NCBI RefSeq assembly: GCF_008831285.2
Contig: NC_045150.1
Location: 4,168,001-4,232,000 of the forward strand
Reading direction: 5' to 3'
Origin: Nymphaea colorata
Taxonomy: Eukaryota > Streptophyta > Magnoliopsida > Nymphaeales > Nymphaeaceae
Length of the DNA stretch: 64,000 nucleotides
Positions 39,001 through 52,501 of the stretch are shown here, piece by piece. Numbering within the stretch: the first letter of the stretch is position 1; the number at the start of each line of letters is the position of its first letter. The notes beneath the pieces were generated by a model. That model did not search any database. It saw only the letters and a list, made by a program, of their open reading frames with translations, and was not told the DNA's origin. Position numbers and translations under genes: made by a program.

Positions 39001-42000
39001 AGAGAGAGAGAGAGAGATGAACATGAATATTCAGCTTTACAACATGTGATGTATGTAAGAACACACAACTTGGAAATTTATTATTCTTTCACTTCAGAGC
39101 GTTTACCTAAAATTTTCTTCTAGAGCTTGCACTCATTTTACACGTTAAATCAGATAAGCTTTCATGTGATATATTCCAGTTCGGGAGATTTTCGTGTGCT
39201 GTTTTAGAATCAAATTCTCCTTCCATTTTAAGTCTAATTAGTTCAAATGTTGATCATGTTCGTGACCTAACTTCTAGATTTTTATATCACTTGGCATTTG
39301 CTGGCTTATTTACATCTCTTCCAAATTTGTCCAATCACATTTTCTTTCTTCTCTTTTACTTAATGACATTTATATTTGCTTAGGTATTTTGGTATTCTGA
39401 ATGGCATTGATACTGCAGTATGGAATCCAGCTACAGATGTTTTTTTACCAGCCAATTTCTCTGGTAAGTTTCCATTGACTGTGTGAAATGTTCTTGAGTT
39501 AAAATTTCCATGTTTAATCTTGGATGGGTAAAAGTGATAGTTGGATTCCTCTACCATGACACCTGACCAGGTCATTTCAGCTTTAGTTTTAATGATCTTT
39601 TGATTTGAGTTTTGTTATATTTGTAAATTCGTTTAAAGATTTGACACCAATTCACAAGGCATAATGAGAAATACAGGCACTTGGTATGCACTAGGCAAAT
39701 GTCCAAAGAAGCTCTGAAACAGGGGAATTGCAATACAAAATGATAAGAATGAAATCTCCAAAGGAGATGAAAAATACACTAATAAGACAAGAGGAGAGTT
39801 GAACTATCTCCAACTGCTAGTTAGCCAATTGCTAAATCTCATCTTCAGACAAATGCAACAGAAAAAACAGAAAATGAAAGAAGAAAAATTGCAGAAAATA
39901 ATATGAAACCATTTCGAAATAAACCTACATAGGTTGTACATCTATACACACACAGACACACACTGTCACACCCCAACCATTTTATCCCCCAAATTTTTTT
40001 CGATATAACACATCGAGGTGCGACGACACATCAATTAAAATGGAGCTATGTAAATGGAAACGACAGTGGGACAAATATTCTATTATGTACCAAAATCAAT
40101 TTATACAGAATGACTTCACATTATGTTCTGTAAGAATCTCTAATTTCTGCCCTAATCTTTGTTTCTTTTCTGTCCTAATCCTCAAATCTCTATTTTCTGC
40201 CCTAATCCCCAAATTTCTACCCTAACTCTAATCCCTAAATTTTTTGCCCTAATCTTTCCTAATCCTATCGTCTACCCTAATTTGCCCTAATCCTATCGTC
40301 TGCCCTAACCCTACCATCTGCCCTAAATCCTAATCCTATTGTTTGTCCTAATCTGCCCTACCGTCAGCCACCTAGCCCTAATCTCAAAATTTCTATTTTC
40401 CCCTATTTTCTGATTATTGCATTTATGGATCCCCACCGCAATTCCAGCATCTTGTCGTCCAATTTCCTCTCCCAACTCATCTCACAAAAGCTAAATCATA
40501 CCAATTATTTGACATGGAAACGTCAAATAGTTCCGTTCATCAAGAGTCACCGTCTCTATGGACATCTCAATGGCACCACACCTGCGCCACCTGAATGGAT
40601 TATGCGAGAGGTGAAGAATGTTGCAGGGCAAGTTCAAGAGACCATTGCAGAAATCAATCCTAAATATGAGATGTGGATGACTCATGATCAATCTCTCGTC
40701 GCTTATATCACCTCCACACTATCAGAGGAAGTTTTGGCGGGTGTTGATGATGATCTTTCAGTGGCTACCACGTATTCTCCAGTATTAGAAGCGAGATTTC
40801 TACAACTCAAGAGGCAATTTAAGGATATCAAGCGAGGCACACGTTTAGTCTTGGAATATACATGAGATAAAAAATGTCAGCGATCAGCTTGCCATCATAG
40901 GGTATTCAGTTAGTGACAAGGACAAGGTACAACAGGCTTTGAGTGGATTGGGGCCAGAATTTGATGTTTTTTGCACTGCTTTAGAGGTATTGTCTGTTCT
41001 TCCCTCTTTTGAAGACTTGAAAGCAAAATTGATTCAGAATGAAGCGAGTCGTGTACAGCGACATGAATTAGTTCATTCTGGTGGGCACAATGTATTGGTC
41101 ACTGGGACCCATGCTTTACAAGGAAGTCGTCCAAGAGTTTGGAACTCACAGGCAAGGATGGGGAGAGGTATCCTTCCTATACCTAACACAAATGTACAGG
41201 CAAATGTACCACGAAGGATGCCTACTTGTTTTTATTGCAATAAGAGAGGTCATGTGAAGTCAGAATGTTGGCACAACCTACAAAACAAGGGAAAACAGGT
41301 CAGGCGTGACAATAAGGCAGCAGAGTCATCTGTTTCAAACACGACTGCGGCATCGAACATTTCCACTGATGTGCAGCAAATTCTAATGACAGCGTTGTCT
41401 AAAGTCAATCTCAAGCAAAATGAGGAAGGACAATGGTATGTGGATTTTGGTGCTGCAGCTCATGTAACTGGTGACGCAGGTAAACTTTCCAGTGCTCTTC
41501 CTTATTTAGGTAAAAGCTCAGTCGTCACAGGAGATGGTTTCCATCACAAATATCACATATTGGGTCAAGAAAAATATCATTTCTGTGTCAATGCTTATTG
41601 GTGATACTCATTCCTCTGTTGAGTTTACTCCTTCTTCTGTTTATGTTAATGATGCTCGAATCAAGAAGACATTCGCTGAGGGCGTTTGCAAAGGAGACAT
41701 GTACGTCATTGAAGAAGCTCCAAAAGTGTCTAAGTCTTGTATTTCAGATTCATTCTTTCCCAATCATAGTGAAATCAATATCACAGAGTATGATATGTCA
41801 TCTCTTTGGCACGGTCGTTTAGCACATTGTAGTCGGTCTTTCATTCAAAGTCTTGTTGCAGACGGACTATTACAAAAGTCCAGTCGAAGTCCTGTCAGTG
41901 AGTCTAGCATGTGCTCAAGTTGTCATATTTGTAAGAGTCATGCTCTTCCTTTTCAATCAATAAATAAGCGAGCTTCGAAGTTATTTGACACCATTTATTC

Positions 42001-45000
42001 TGATGTTTGGGGACCTGCTCCTATTTCTTCCTGTTCCGGAAGTAAATATTATGTTGTTTTCATTGATTCTTATTCTCGTTACACTTGGATCCACTTCATG
42101 AAAAGCAAATGCAAAAGTTTTCCGCTTGTTCACCCAATTCCATGCCTTGGTCCAAAACAAATACTCTAGTAATATCGTGCATTTCCAATGTAATGGTGAT
42201 GGTGAGTTCATTTCAAATGAATTTATTGAGTACTTAATAATGGGATCACTAGACAGATTTCTTGTCCACACACACCACAACAAAATGGTATTGTTGAAAG
42301 AAAACATAGGCACATAGTTGAAAGTGCTCTCACTATGATGCATAACACTGATGTGCCCATGACTTTATGGAATGAAGCCTTCCATACTGTTGTTCATGTT
42401 ATTAATCGACTGCCACTATCCATGCTTGAAGGAAAATCTCCATTCTTTATTTTACATCAAGAACAACCAAATTATGATGAGCTACATGTTTTTGGATGCA
42501 TCTGTTATGTTCATGTTGATGTTTCTTTGAGAAATAAGTTTCAAGATCGAGTTGTCATGTGTAGATTTGTGGGTTATGCAAAAAATTATAAAGGCTATCG
42601 TTGCTACAATCCAAAAACTGGACGAGTGCATATTTCACGACATGTTGTTTTTGATGAGCTCAGGTTGAAGGATTTAAAGGAGCCACATGCAACACTTAAT
42701 GTTAGAAATGATGTATATGACTCATGGCTGAATGCTGAAATATTAGACCAAAGAGCTGATACACACCACACACAAAGTGACAAAACCATTGATGACTTCG
42801 AGACAGCCACGAACACTCAGATGGACAGCATACCTTCATCTACTCAAACCAACAACATGAGCATGACTTCAGCAAATCGGTTTTCAGGAGTGGTTATAAT
42901 CGACGATCAGTTCTAGTTGATCCAGAAACTGCCACTACTTGTCCACGTAGATCAGAACGTGTGCGGCACCCTAGTGATAGATGGGTAAGTTATGGTAATT
43001 TCTCTTTGGATTTTCAGCTCTTCATGACAGAATTGAACAAAAAGGTGGAGCCAAAATGATGTGAGCAAACGTGCAAAAGCAAACATTAGATCGAGGCTAT
43101 GAATGAAGAAATGGCTGCCTTAAATGAATGTCAAACATGGGAGATTGTTCATCGTCCAAATGGTAAGAATGTAGTGGGCTCAAAATGGGTTTACAAACTC
43201 GAGTATAAACCTGATGGAAGCATTGATAGATATAAGGCTCGACTCGTGGCTAGAGACTTCACTCAGCAGTACGGGGAAGATTATGATGAAACTTTCAGTT
43301 CAGTCATCAAGATAGGAACGATCCGGGTTATCATCTCTCTTGCCGTCTCATATGGTTGGAATTTATATCAGTTGGATGTTAAAAATGCTTTTCTTGGTTT
43401 TGTAAAGGAAGAAGTTTATATGGAACAACCTCCAGGATATGTTTCCAATGATCCAACCAAATGGGTGTGCAAATTACAAAAATCACTGTGTGGGCTTAAG
43501 CAAGCATCTCGTTCATGGTTCGATAGATTTTCCCTCCATATACAACAGCCTGGTTTCCTCAGAAGTTCACTTGATCATTCCTTATTCATCTATCATTCAG
43601 GTGAAGTTACCACTTGGCTACTTATATATGTAGATGACATGGTTCTTACTGAAAACTCTTCATGTCATATATCCCATGTTAAGGAGGTATTGCAACAAGA
43701 ATTCAAGATGAATGATCTCGGCGAAATACGATATTTCTTGGGTGTTGAGCTTGATAGAAAAGGTGACACATTAACTCTTACACAACATAAATACACTCTT
43801 GATATTTTGGATAGGGCAGGTATGACAAGTTGCAAGTCCATAAATACACTTAGTGTTCTCAACACAAAATTAAATGCATCTGATGGGAGTGATGCCTACC
43901 CAAATCCTAGTTTCTATCGAAGTATAGTTGGCATGTTGCAATATCTCACTTTTACACACCCAGACATAGTATATGTTGTGAACTAAGTCTCTCAGTTTAT
44001 GCATGCACCCACAGAAGGGCATATTATGGATGCTACCAAACGTATTTTTGCGTTATCTTAAGGCTACTCTTGGGGATGGACTCATCTACACAAGACAGTC
44101 AACTGTTTTGCATGGCCACAACATTTTCACTTATACTGATGCAGATTGAGTAGGTAATCCAAACGATAGACGATCAGTTTTCGGTTATTGTCTCTTCCTT
44201 GATTCCAATCTTATTTGTTGGAGTAGCAGGAAACAACGTGCAGTTGTCAGATCTAGCACTGAGACAGAATATAGGGTAATGGCTACAGGCACAGCTGAAG
44301 CTTCATGGTTACGTCATCTGCTTGGGCAACTTTCTCTTTCCATTGCTTAGTCATCTCTATTTTTGACAACCAAAGCGCGATCAAGATTGCCTTCAATCCT
44401 ATTTTATATAATCGCACTAAGCATATAGAGATTGATCAACACTTCATTTTTGTCAGAAGGTTGCGGAAGACGAGATTGTTCCCACTTATATATCCACGTT
44501 TGAACAAGTGGTTGGTCTTTCTACCAAGGGACTCACAGGGCACCATTTCTGGGAATTGAAGAATAAGTTGCGCATGATCAAACCTCATGCACAACTTGAG
44601 GGGGGCTGTTAAGTTTGTACATATGGATCGGGTCACCCAGACCCCACCCATTTGATCCACATGCCCAACACATCATGGGCGGTGGCATACTTGTAAATCT
44701 TATTATTATTTTGTTTTTGTGTATTTTATGATGTACCCTAAATCGTGATTAGTATATAATGATAACAAGAGGCAGACGTCATTTGTTGCTGCTCTCTTTC
44801 ATTTCTTTCTTGCTTGGACATGCAGCCCACTTCTCTCTTTCTCCTTTTGCATCTAACTTCATTCGGTGGTTTGGTATTAGATATCAAAATCTTACATATA
44901 GACCCAAAATCTCCCCAGTAGGATGTGAGTGGAGCCATTTGATCAACCTGTTGCTCCGATTCCACCAAGATCTGAAAAAGATAAACAACATAAGGCTGAG

Positions 45001-48000
45001 CCTTCGCAGTATGACGACAGGAAATCTCTAACCCTTTAAGGTAAGGGCTCAAATTTGAAATCTAACATGTAAAGAAACATAACTACACGCATGCTATCAC
45101 CTAACTTGTCATGATAGTGGTCATGGTTGACTATCTGTCACCCATCTATTGATCTACCTATATAATTAATAGAGACACATGAATAAATATATTCCTGCTT
45201 GCTATTGGTCATATTTCAAGGAATGACTTTGATGGTTCTTCTCTTTTTCGTTATGTCGTTCATCAGACGATGCTGAAGGAAAATCCATCTGCAAACACTA
45301 TGTGCAGAAAGGACTTGGTTTAGATCCTGGTCTTCTTCAGCCAAATATGCAGGCTCCATTAGTTGTTTGTATCACTAGACTGGTTGCTCAGAAGGGTCTC
45401 CATCTGATTAGACATGCTTTAAGACGTGTAGAAGAACTTGTAAGGCTTCTCTCACTTTCTTAATTTCACAAATTTATTTGTTCAAAATATGCAATCTCAA
45501 TAGTTCATGGTGACATGTTCCTACTCTTGGTAACACAACATTTACTCATAAAAGTTTCATGCCTAATGTTAAATTTCTTTCTTTGGCATAATGTTTCTTA
45601 TTTTTCTGATATAATCTTTTGTAATGTTGTGCATTAATAACATATTCTAGTATCAATATCATTCTCTGGATTTTCATGAGAAAAATTCTACAGTCTCTAT
45701 TTGCTTAGGAAACCTTAGGCCCTCTTCTAGAAAATAAAAGACAAAAAGTGTGAAAATAATAATAGGATAATGTTTGTCATAATTGTAGAAATGGAGGCAT
45801 CTAATAGCACAAAAGAAAAGGCTACTAGGCTACATCTTTCAAGGTGCGAAAATATTCAATCTTCTTTTGATGCACATCACCCTTAACAAGGAATATAAGT
45901 ATACAACTGGTGATGTTTTGGGCATAAATGTATTATGCTATCAAGTTCAAATCCTTGTTCAATATACAAAATCAAATATTTCAAACAAATGCAAAAGCAA
46001 TACTTTGTGAAATCATGCACCAATTATAATTCTGGATTCACAAGTAGTGACTCCTGGTCAAATTCTAGGGGCAACTGTTGAATCTCAATTTTGACCTAAC
46101 AAATTCAAGTGAAATAAAAAAAGGACAGGAGTTGTAATCCTTAAATGAATACTTCTGCATGAAATGAAAATCGTATGAACCCTTTACAATAAATACAAGT
46201 GTGTGTATACTAAAATAGAACAAACAAAAGAAAATAAAATCCTACTATAAGGGTTCACTCTTGAAGGAAATGAACAAACGAAATCCTAAATCTAAGTGCG
46301 CAGTCATTTGAAGATTCTAGAGCTCCTTGATCTTGAATGGTGCCTCAATCTCCAACATTGGCGGTCCTTGATTTCCTTGTTGCCCCACCTCCCTCTCAAG
46401 CGGGTAGTGAGATGCACGAGAAGGTACTTAGCTGCACAATGTGTTAGATAGCAAAAATGATAGCTATACAAAGTTGCTTGAACACAAAAACAAGACACCA
46501 AATATAATGTGCTCTTGCGTGTTTTAATACAGATGGATTGCTAAAACAGAATATCAACCAATCACTAATGTCTTTAGTCAAAAGTCGTCTAACACTTGAC
46601 TAATGCCAGCTAACCTAAGTCTAGAAAAGTTTACATTGTGCCTTTACATGAACTCAAAAATATGCTACCTGCTAAGTAGGGCTGCACACGAGCCGAGTCG
46701 AGCTCGAGCTCAGCCGGCTCGAGCTCGGCTCGACTCATATTTAGCCAGCTCGAGCTCGACTCGAGCTCGTTACGAGTTTCAAAACTTCAGCTCGAGCTCG
46801 ACTCGAGCGACTGCCGTCTAGCTCGAGCTCGACTCGAGCAGCTCGACTCGAGCAGCTCGACTGTTCAGCTTTCCTTTTTCGCTGCATTCGAGGGCTGGCA
46901 GACGAAGCGGAGAGGAGGAAAAGGGCAGACGAAGTGGGGGAAGAAATGGGCGTGTTGGGAAAAGAGAAGAAAAAGGCATGAGGAGGGGAAGAAATGGGCG
47001 TGTTGGGAAAAGAGAAGAAAAGGGCGTGAGGGGAAGAAAGGAGGCGTGTTGGGAAAAGAGAAAAAAAAAAGAAAAATGAACGTGGTGAGGAGAGAGAAAA
47101 AGGAGAGGGAAAAAAGTCGTTGATTGAAAAGTAGAATATAATAATGGGAGAGGGAAACTTTTAAACGAAAAAAAAAGGAGGGAAGATTTTGAAAACGTCA
47201 ACGAGGTTAAAGTCGAGCCGAGTTGAGTTTAATCGAGCCGAGTTCGACTTAGTCGAACTCGACTCATTAACATACTCGAGTTTAAGTTTAAGCTCGAACT
47301 CGACTCGTTTATAAACGAGTCGAGTTCGAGCAGAGCTTTGTCGAGCGAGTTCGAGTCGAGCCCGAGTTGGCTCGACTCGTTGTGCAGCCCTACTGCTAAG
47401 GTTGCTAAAACACAAAAGTGTAACTAGATCTAATTAAGCAAAACAGAAAACTAACTATACCGAACTATAAGCAACATGGTAAGAATGAAAAAATAATAAT
47501 GATATTAAACCACTAAAGAGTGGACTGGAAGATGATATAGATTCAAGTATGACAGTTTGGTCCTTTACAACTTCACAAATCTAAGTAAAACTACTAATAT
47601 TACAGCAATATATGAGTTAATCCTACTCTAACTATCTACCAAATGCATGATATGAGTAAAACACAAACAAGAATGTACTCGAATCCATAAAGTACTACTG
47701 CATCTACAGAAAATTTAAAAAACTAAACTAGAACCTACTGTAAAACACAAAAAATTATGTGACACTACTAATTACACTGAAAAGCAGTAACAACCAACGA
47801 AGCACACAAGACGGCTAGAATTCTAAATTTAAGTTATATTATAAATAGTAAATTTCACAATGTAGTGATGTAAAGTTGTAAACTACCATACAGTGAGGAA
47901 TGCGGTGACGTAACAAACAGTCAAGTAGGAAAAACACTTCCTCTCTCTAGAACACAGAAAACACTAAATAGCAGTCCACACTCTTAAACTAGCTATTTAA

Positions 48001-51000
48001 TGATTAATAATTAGTTTTTCACTCAAAAATTAATTCAAACACAAAGTAACTGTTTAATCTACTAAATTACAACAGAATTTGCAGTAAAACCTAACAAGAA
48101 ACACCACAAGATTTATGTACACTACACTTACAACTTGAATCTGCAGAACATAACAGTCTTGACTCTGAACACTTAGCCTAGCTATACTTAATGATTAACA
48201 ACCAAAACTCACCTAAAATCTATTCCAAACAAAAGACAAATATTTTTCTTACCAAACTACAACAAAAGTTACAAAATTAAGATAACAAGCAAGATAAAAT
48301 ACCTGGACTATACTTAGAAACCTGAAAACAGTAAAAAACAGTTTGAACTATTAAATTAGTGTGTTTTAACTTTGAAGATTAATAACTAGCATCTATGATT
48401 TACCTAAAAAATTGAAGCAAATGAAAAATAAATATTAAATACACGTAAGAGAATAAGAATTTAAACTAAATGCTGTACTTAACTATTACAAATTAGATCC
48501 AAACCAACCGACAGACCTGTAAAATTGCCGGTTGGTCTACAGCTATGGTGTTCTATACTAATGTACCAACAGTTTTTAAGCTAGCAATTGAAAATGCTCC
48601 TAAGGTAAACACATAAACTAAACTATGACTACATAAGGAATGCTAAAACAAGATAGAAGACACATTAAAAGTAACAGAGCAGATAAACCACTACTTCTAA
48701 TTAACTAATATGCAGTCCGCAAACAATAATCAATCATAAAAAGTATAAAAAAAAACTGTATTTTTCCCCTTTTTTTGGTAGATTTGTTTTTAACATTTTT
48801 CTTGTGTTTATTTGTGACAATGCTTTGCACCAAGGAGCATAGCCTAGCAGCCGGAGGAGCTTATTATTCCTCAAGCATCACCAAGGGAGACCATCAAAAG
48901 GGTGGAGGCGGCTGATTGTCGTGCTCCCCTTTCTCATGAGATAGGGTTGGGTTTTTTTTTTCAAAAACAGTCCCTCATTAATGCTGGATTTTCCAAATAC
49001 TACCTTATCTCCTTTCTTTTCTAATTGATTCATCTGGTTTCTATGTAAAGCTATTTTATTAACACAAAATGTATAATCTAAGTTTAAATAAATGCAAGCT
49101 AGGATTCATGGGCATAGATTCGACCAAAATTGATGCAAGATGGAAGCATAATCAAATCATGTAATTGGATTTAGTTAGATTTTTGGTATTTGTTAAACGG
49201 ATCCAGATCCGCAATCCATCACTTTCTCTATATAAAGGGACATAGGTCATTTTGTAACACAGTCAAAAAGTTGAAAGAAATGAAGTGTTTTCTTATTTTT
49301 CTTCTGTTCCTCTTGTTCCTTTGATAGTTTGTTTGAGTTTTAGTTTAGTTTTAGTTAGATACCCCACCTCAGTCTTACCTATTTGCATGCATACACTCAT
49401 TCACTCACAGAACAATCAATCAATCACAACACAATCCTATGATCCCACGATCCTAGGAACACACATTTGCTCCAAGCAGGGATTTGCCTGGAATGCTGCC
49501 ATACCTATCGTGCGCCCACAAGACTCTTCAAAATGCCTCGAGCTTCGAAACTGGTCACTCAATGTCTACGGGACGTGCCCGATGTACCTGCAGACATAAC
49601 CACAAGATAAGATTTCTACTAGTTACCTTTACGATCTAAATAAACATAAAACAAAATCATTGAGGCACATGTCATCGCCTCAAGAAGGTGTCGACGGATA
49701 GTGCGACCTACAAGCCCTCCAATAGGCCTCCTCCTAACCTCTTGACGTTGCCACCAAACGTCAAAATTCACTGTTTGGAATTTGGATCAATCCATCACGA
49801 CCCAATTCTCATTTGCTTTCTTTAGTCGGGGCGTCAACTCCATAGTCATATCCAACTTACGTATGCTTTCCCCAAATAACTCCAAGATACACCCATTCAC
49901 AAAAGCATGTGCTACGTGCTCACTAAGACGGTTCTAAATCTTCCCCCCAACATCACAATCTCTACCATGCTTCCCTGTTGCTTCGAAAATCAATACTTCA
50001 AGCTTAAAAGATCAATATATACATGAACCATAAAAGATCAACATAATACTAAACTTTCTCCAGAAAAGCAAAGTCGCTAACATGCATCCCTAAACATCAA
50101 ATTCTAATTCTAGCATGCTCAAACAATAATTATACGTGCTCCAAAGGAAAATATACAATAAAATAGGCTCAATTACGCCTTGCTCACCCCAAATCAAGAG
50201 TCTAGACTGCTGCAATCCTTCTGGCAGCCACCTCACGAGTCCAAGTGTCTCCAAGCGGCTAAAATTTCTCACTGCCGCCTCCACCATTGCCTTAAAGTCG
50301 CTGCTATGAGGGGGAAGACAAGTCCCCAAGCTGAAATCCGGGGGGAAGACAAGTCCCCAAGCTGAAATCCGACCAAACAATCGTAAATAGGGTGAGCTTT
50401 TGCAAAAGAGAGGTCAAAAGGGAAAATGTGCCGTTAGAAGAAGGGAAGTCGGCCGTGAGTATGAGGTTTGGCTGAGGGTGAGAGCGCGTGAGAGAAGAGA
50501 GAGAGAGCAGATGCTAGGGAGCGAGGGCGCTGACAGAGGGAAGTGAGTGTGGGCTGAGCCTGAGCATGCTTGAGCAGAGAACGTGGGTGAGGGAGGCGCT
50601 GACAGAGGGAAGTGAGCAGAGCAGAGAGAGCGCGAGAGAGACGAGAGTGTGCAAAGAGGGAAAGAGAGATCATGCGAGCAGAGGGAGGGCACTGGCGGAG
50701 AGGAGAGGAGGCTGCGCAGGAGGGAGGAGGTGAAGAAGGAAAAGGCGAGGGAGAAGAGGCAGAGGTCGAGAGGGCTTACCAGAGCGCCGCCGCAGTCCTT
50801 TCTCCGCCGACTCAAACGCCGCTACAACCACCTTCCGCCTCCCGTAGTTCTTTGTCGTGTGAACCAGCAAAAGACAAAAGAGAAGGAGACGTTGAGGAAG
50901 GTGAGGGGGGAAGAGTTCCCTCGCACGGGCTCCTTCACGACGTAGATTTCGGGTCCGGGTTTGGACCCGCTCCAACCCAACCTGAAAAAGACAAGCGTTA

Positions 51001-52431
51001 CACCCTGCCTCTGGAATGGGCTCCGCCCATGGAATCGCCGCCCGCCGGCAGACCGGAGGCGACAGGTAGCCGCCGTCCACCTCTTCTCCCATTCAGACAA
51101 GATGGGGCGGCGCCGGTGGGCGCCGCTCTTCAGCCCTCTGGTTTGCCCCTTCCGCCCCTGTTTGAGGCGGAAAGGGGTAACCATGAGCAGCGCCTCAAGC
51201 TGCCGCTCAAGGCGCTCGTGGGTTTGGACCGGTTCCTTTTGGGACCGGTTCAAACCAAAACAGGTTTTGGACCCGGTTCAGGTCCATATCGCCCGATTCA
51301 CGGGTATAAGAGTTCATATTTGGATCCAAACCAGTTCTTTCCATCACTTGAGACTGGATTTGAATCAGGAATGCCTTTAGATCATATCCAAGCATGTGTT
51401 TCTTCTCCAAAGCCACCACCTAAGCCGCCCCCTTGATCATGTTCAGAAGATAGTGAGCAGACACCACTTTAACATCTGAGCGGTGGAACCTTTTGTTTAA
51501 CAGATCCAAACTTTGTCCAAACTCTCTAAGGTGAAGAATCATTTTGGCAGAATAAAAGATCTAAACTCGTCGAGGGTGACTCTTCTTCAACTAGGGGAGT
51601 CTGATGCAAGATGGAAGCATAATCGAATCATGTAATTGGATTTAGTTAGATTTTTGGTACTTGTTAAACGGATCCAGATCCGCAATCCATCACTTTCTCT
51701 ATATAAAGGGACGTAGGTCATTTTGTAACACAGTCAAAAAGTTGAAAGAAATGAAGTGTTTTCTTATTTTTCTTCTGTTCCTCTTGTTCCTTTGATAGTT
51801 TGTTTGAGTTTTAGTTAGTTGTGAGTGCAGTTGGATTAAGATTCTTCAATCTTGATTCTTCTTGCATAAAAAATGATGTAAAATTATGATTTTCACCCTT
51901 AGGAGCATAATTTCACTATACTGCACATAGTTTCTTTGTTTTGGCTCAGATTCTGATCAAATCTGAACTGCAGCTCCTTGAACCCTACACAGTCACAAAC
52001 ACAAGCACAAACATGGAGGTTTAATCATTGACTCATATCAAAATTGCATGAAAATATTGTTATGCATTCACGCATTTCATGCATTATCAATAACTACCAT
52101 GTTTATCCTAAACCAACTGAGGTCAGAAACAAAAATTAGTGCACTTATCTTTTTGTTAAAGAATATTTTAGACAAAGTATCAATGTGCTTGCATGTTTAT
52201 GATTACTGATGTTATTGACATGCTTTAGTGCTGTTCTGTAAAAAAATATAAATTTTCTGTTTACCAAAATTTTTGTGTTATACGAGCCACTAATTTTTGG
52301 ATGAGTCCACGGTACATCCAAATCCAAAAAATGATTGACTTGATATATGTTTCCTATCACATCAATCTTAAGATCACATACATGACTTTAGAGTTTTGTC
52401 CTTGACCAAGTGGTATTGGATATTTCCCTTC

Positions 52432-52501
<70 letters not shown>

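Larger units (their letters stand above)
49131..51817 (+). mobile_element. LTR-flanked element without pol genes (LARD/TRIM-like)
   Basis: Near-identical direct repeats of about 215 bp, 49131-49346 and 51602-51817, both start TGATGCAAGATGG. Both carry a TATA box (tctatataaaggg) in the same place. They differ visibly at three positions, all transitions. A purine tract (ctaggggagtc) sits just left of the second repeat, as expected before a 3' LTR. The 2.25-kb interior has no gag or pol motif; its right half is GC-rich. I could not define the right LTR ends, a primer-binding site or target duplication, so a simple segmental duplication remains possible. Confidence 0.65.

Noticed and set aside
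40135-40390. Genuine interstitial telomere array
   Set aside because: The CCCTAA words are irregular and mixed with other spacers, and they sit exactly where a Copia leader is expected.
46818-47201. Minus-strand Ser/Phe/Pro-rich frame inside the 716-bp element
   Set aside because: It arises from the purine-rich interior of a noncoding hAT-type element. A similar artefact occurs at 58124-58525 in the sister copy.
50612-51436. 274-codon frame treated as a host gene
   Set aside because: It matches no known family, and long overlapping frames exist on both strands because the DNA is GC-rich and purine-rich. It lies inside an LTR-flanked unit.
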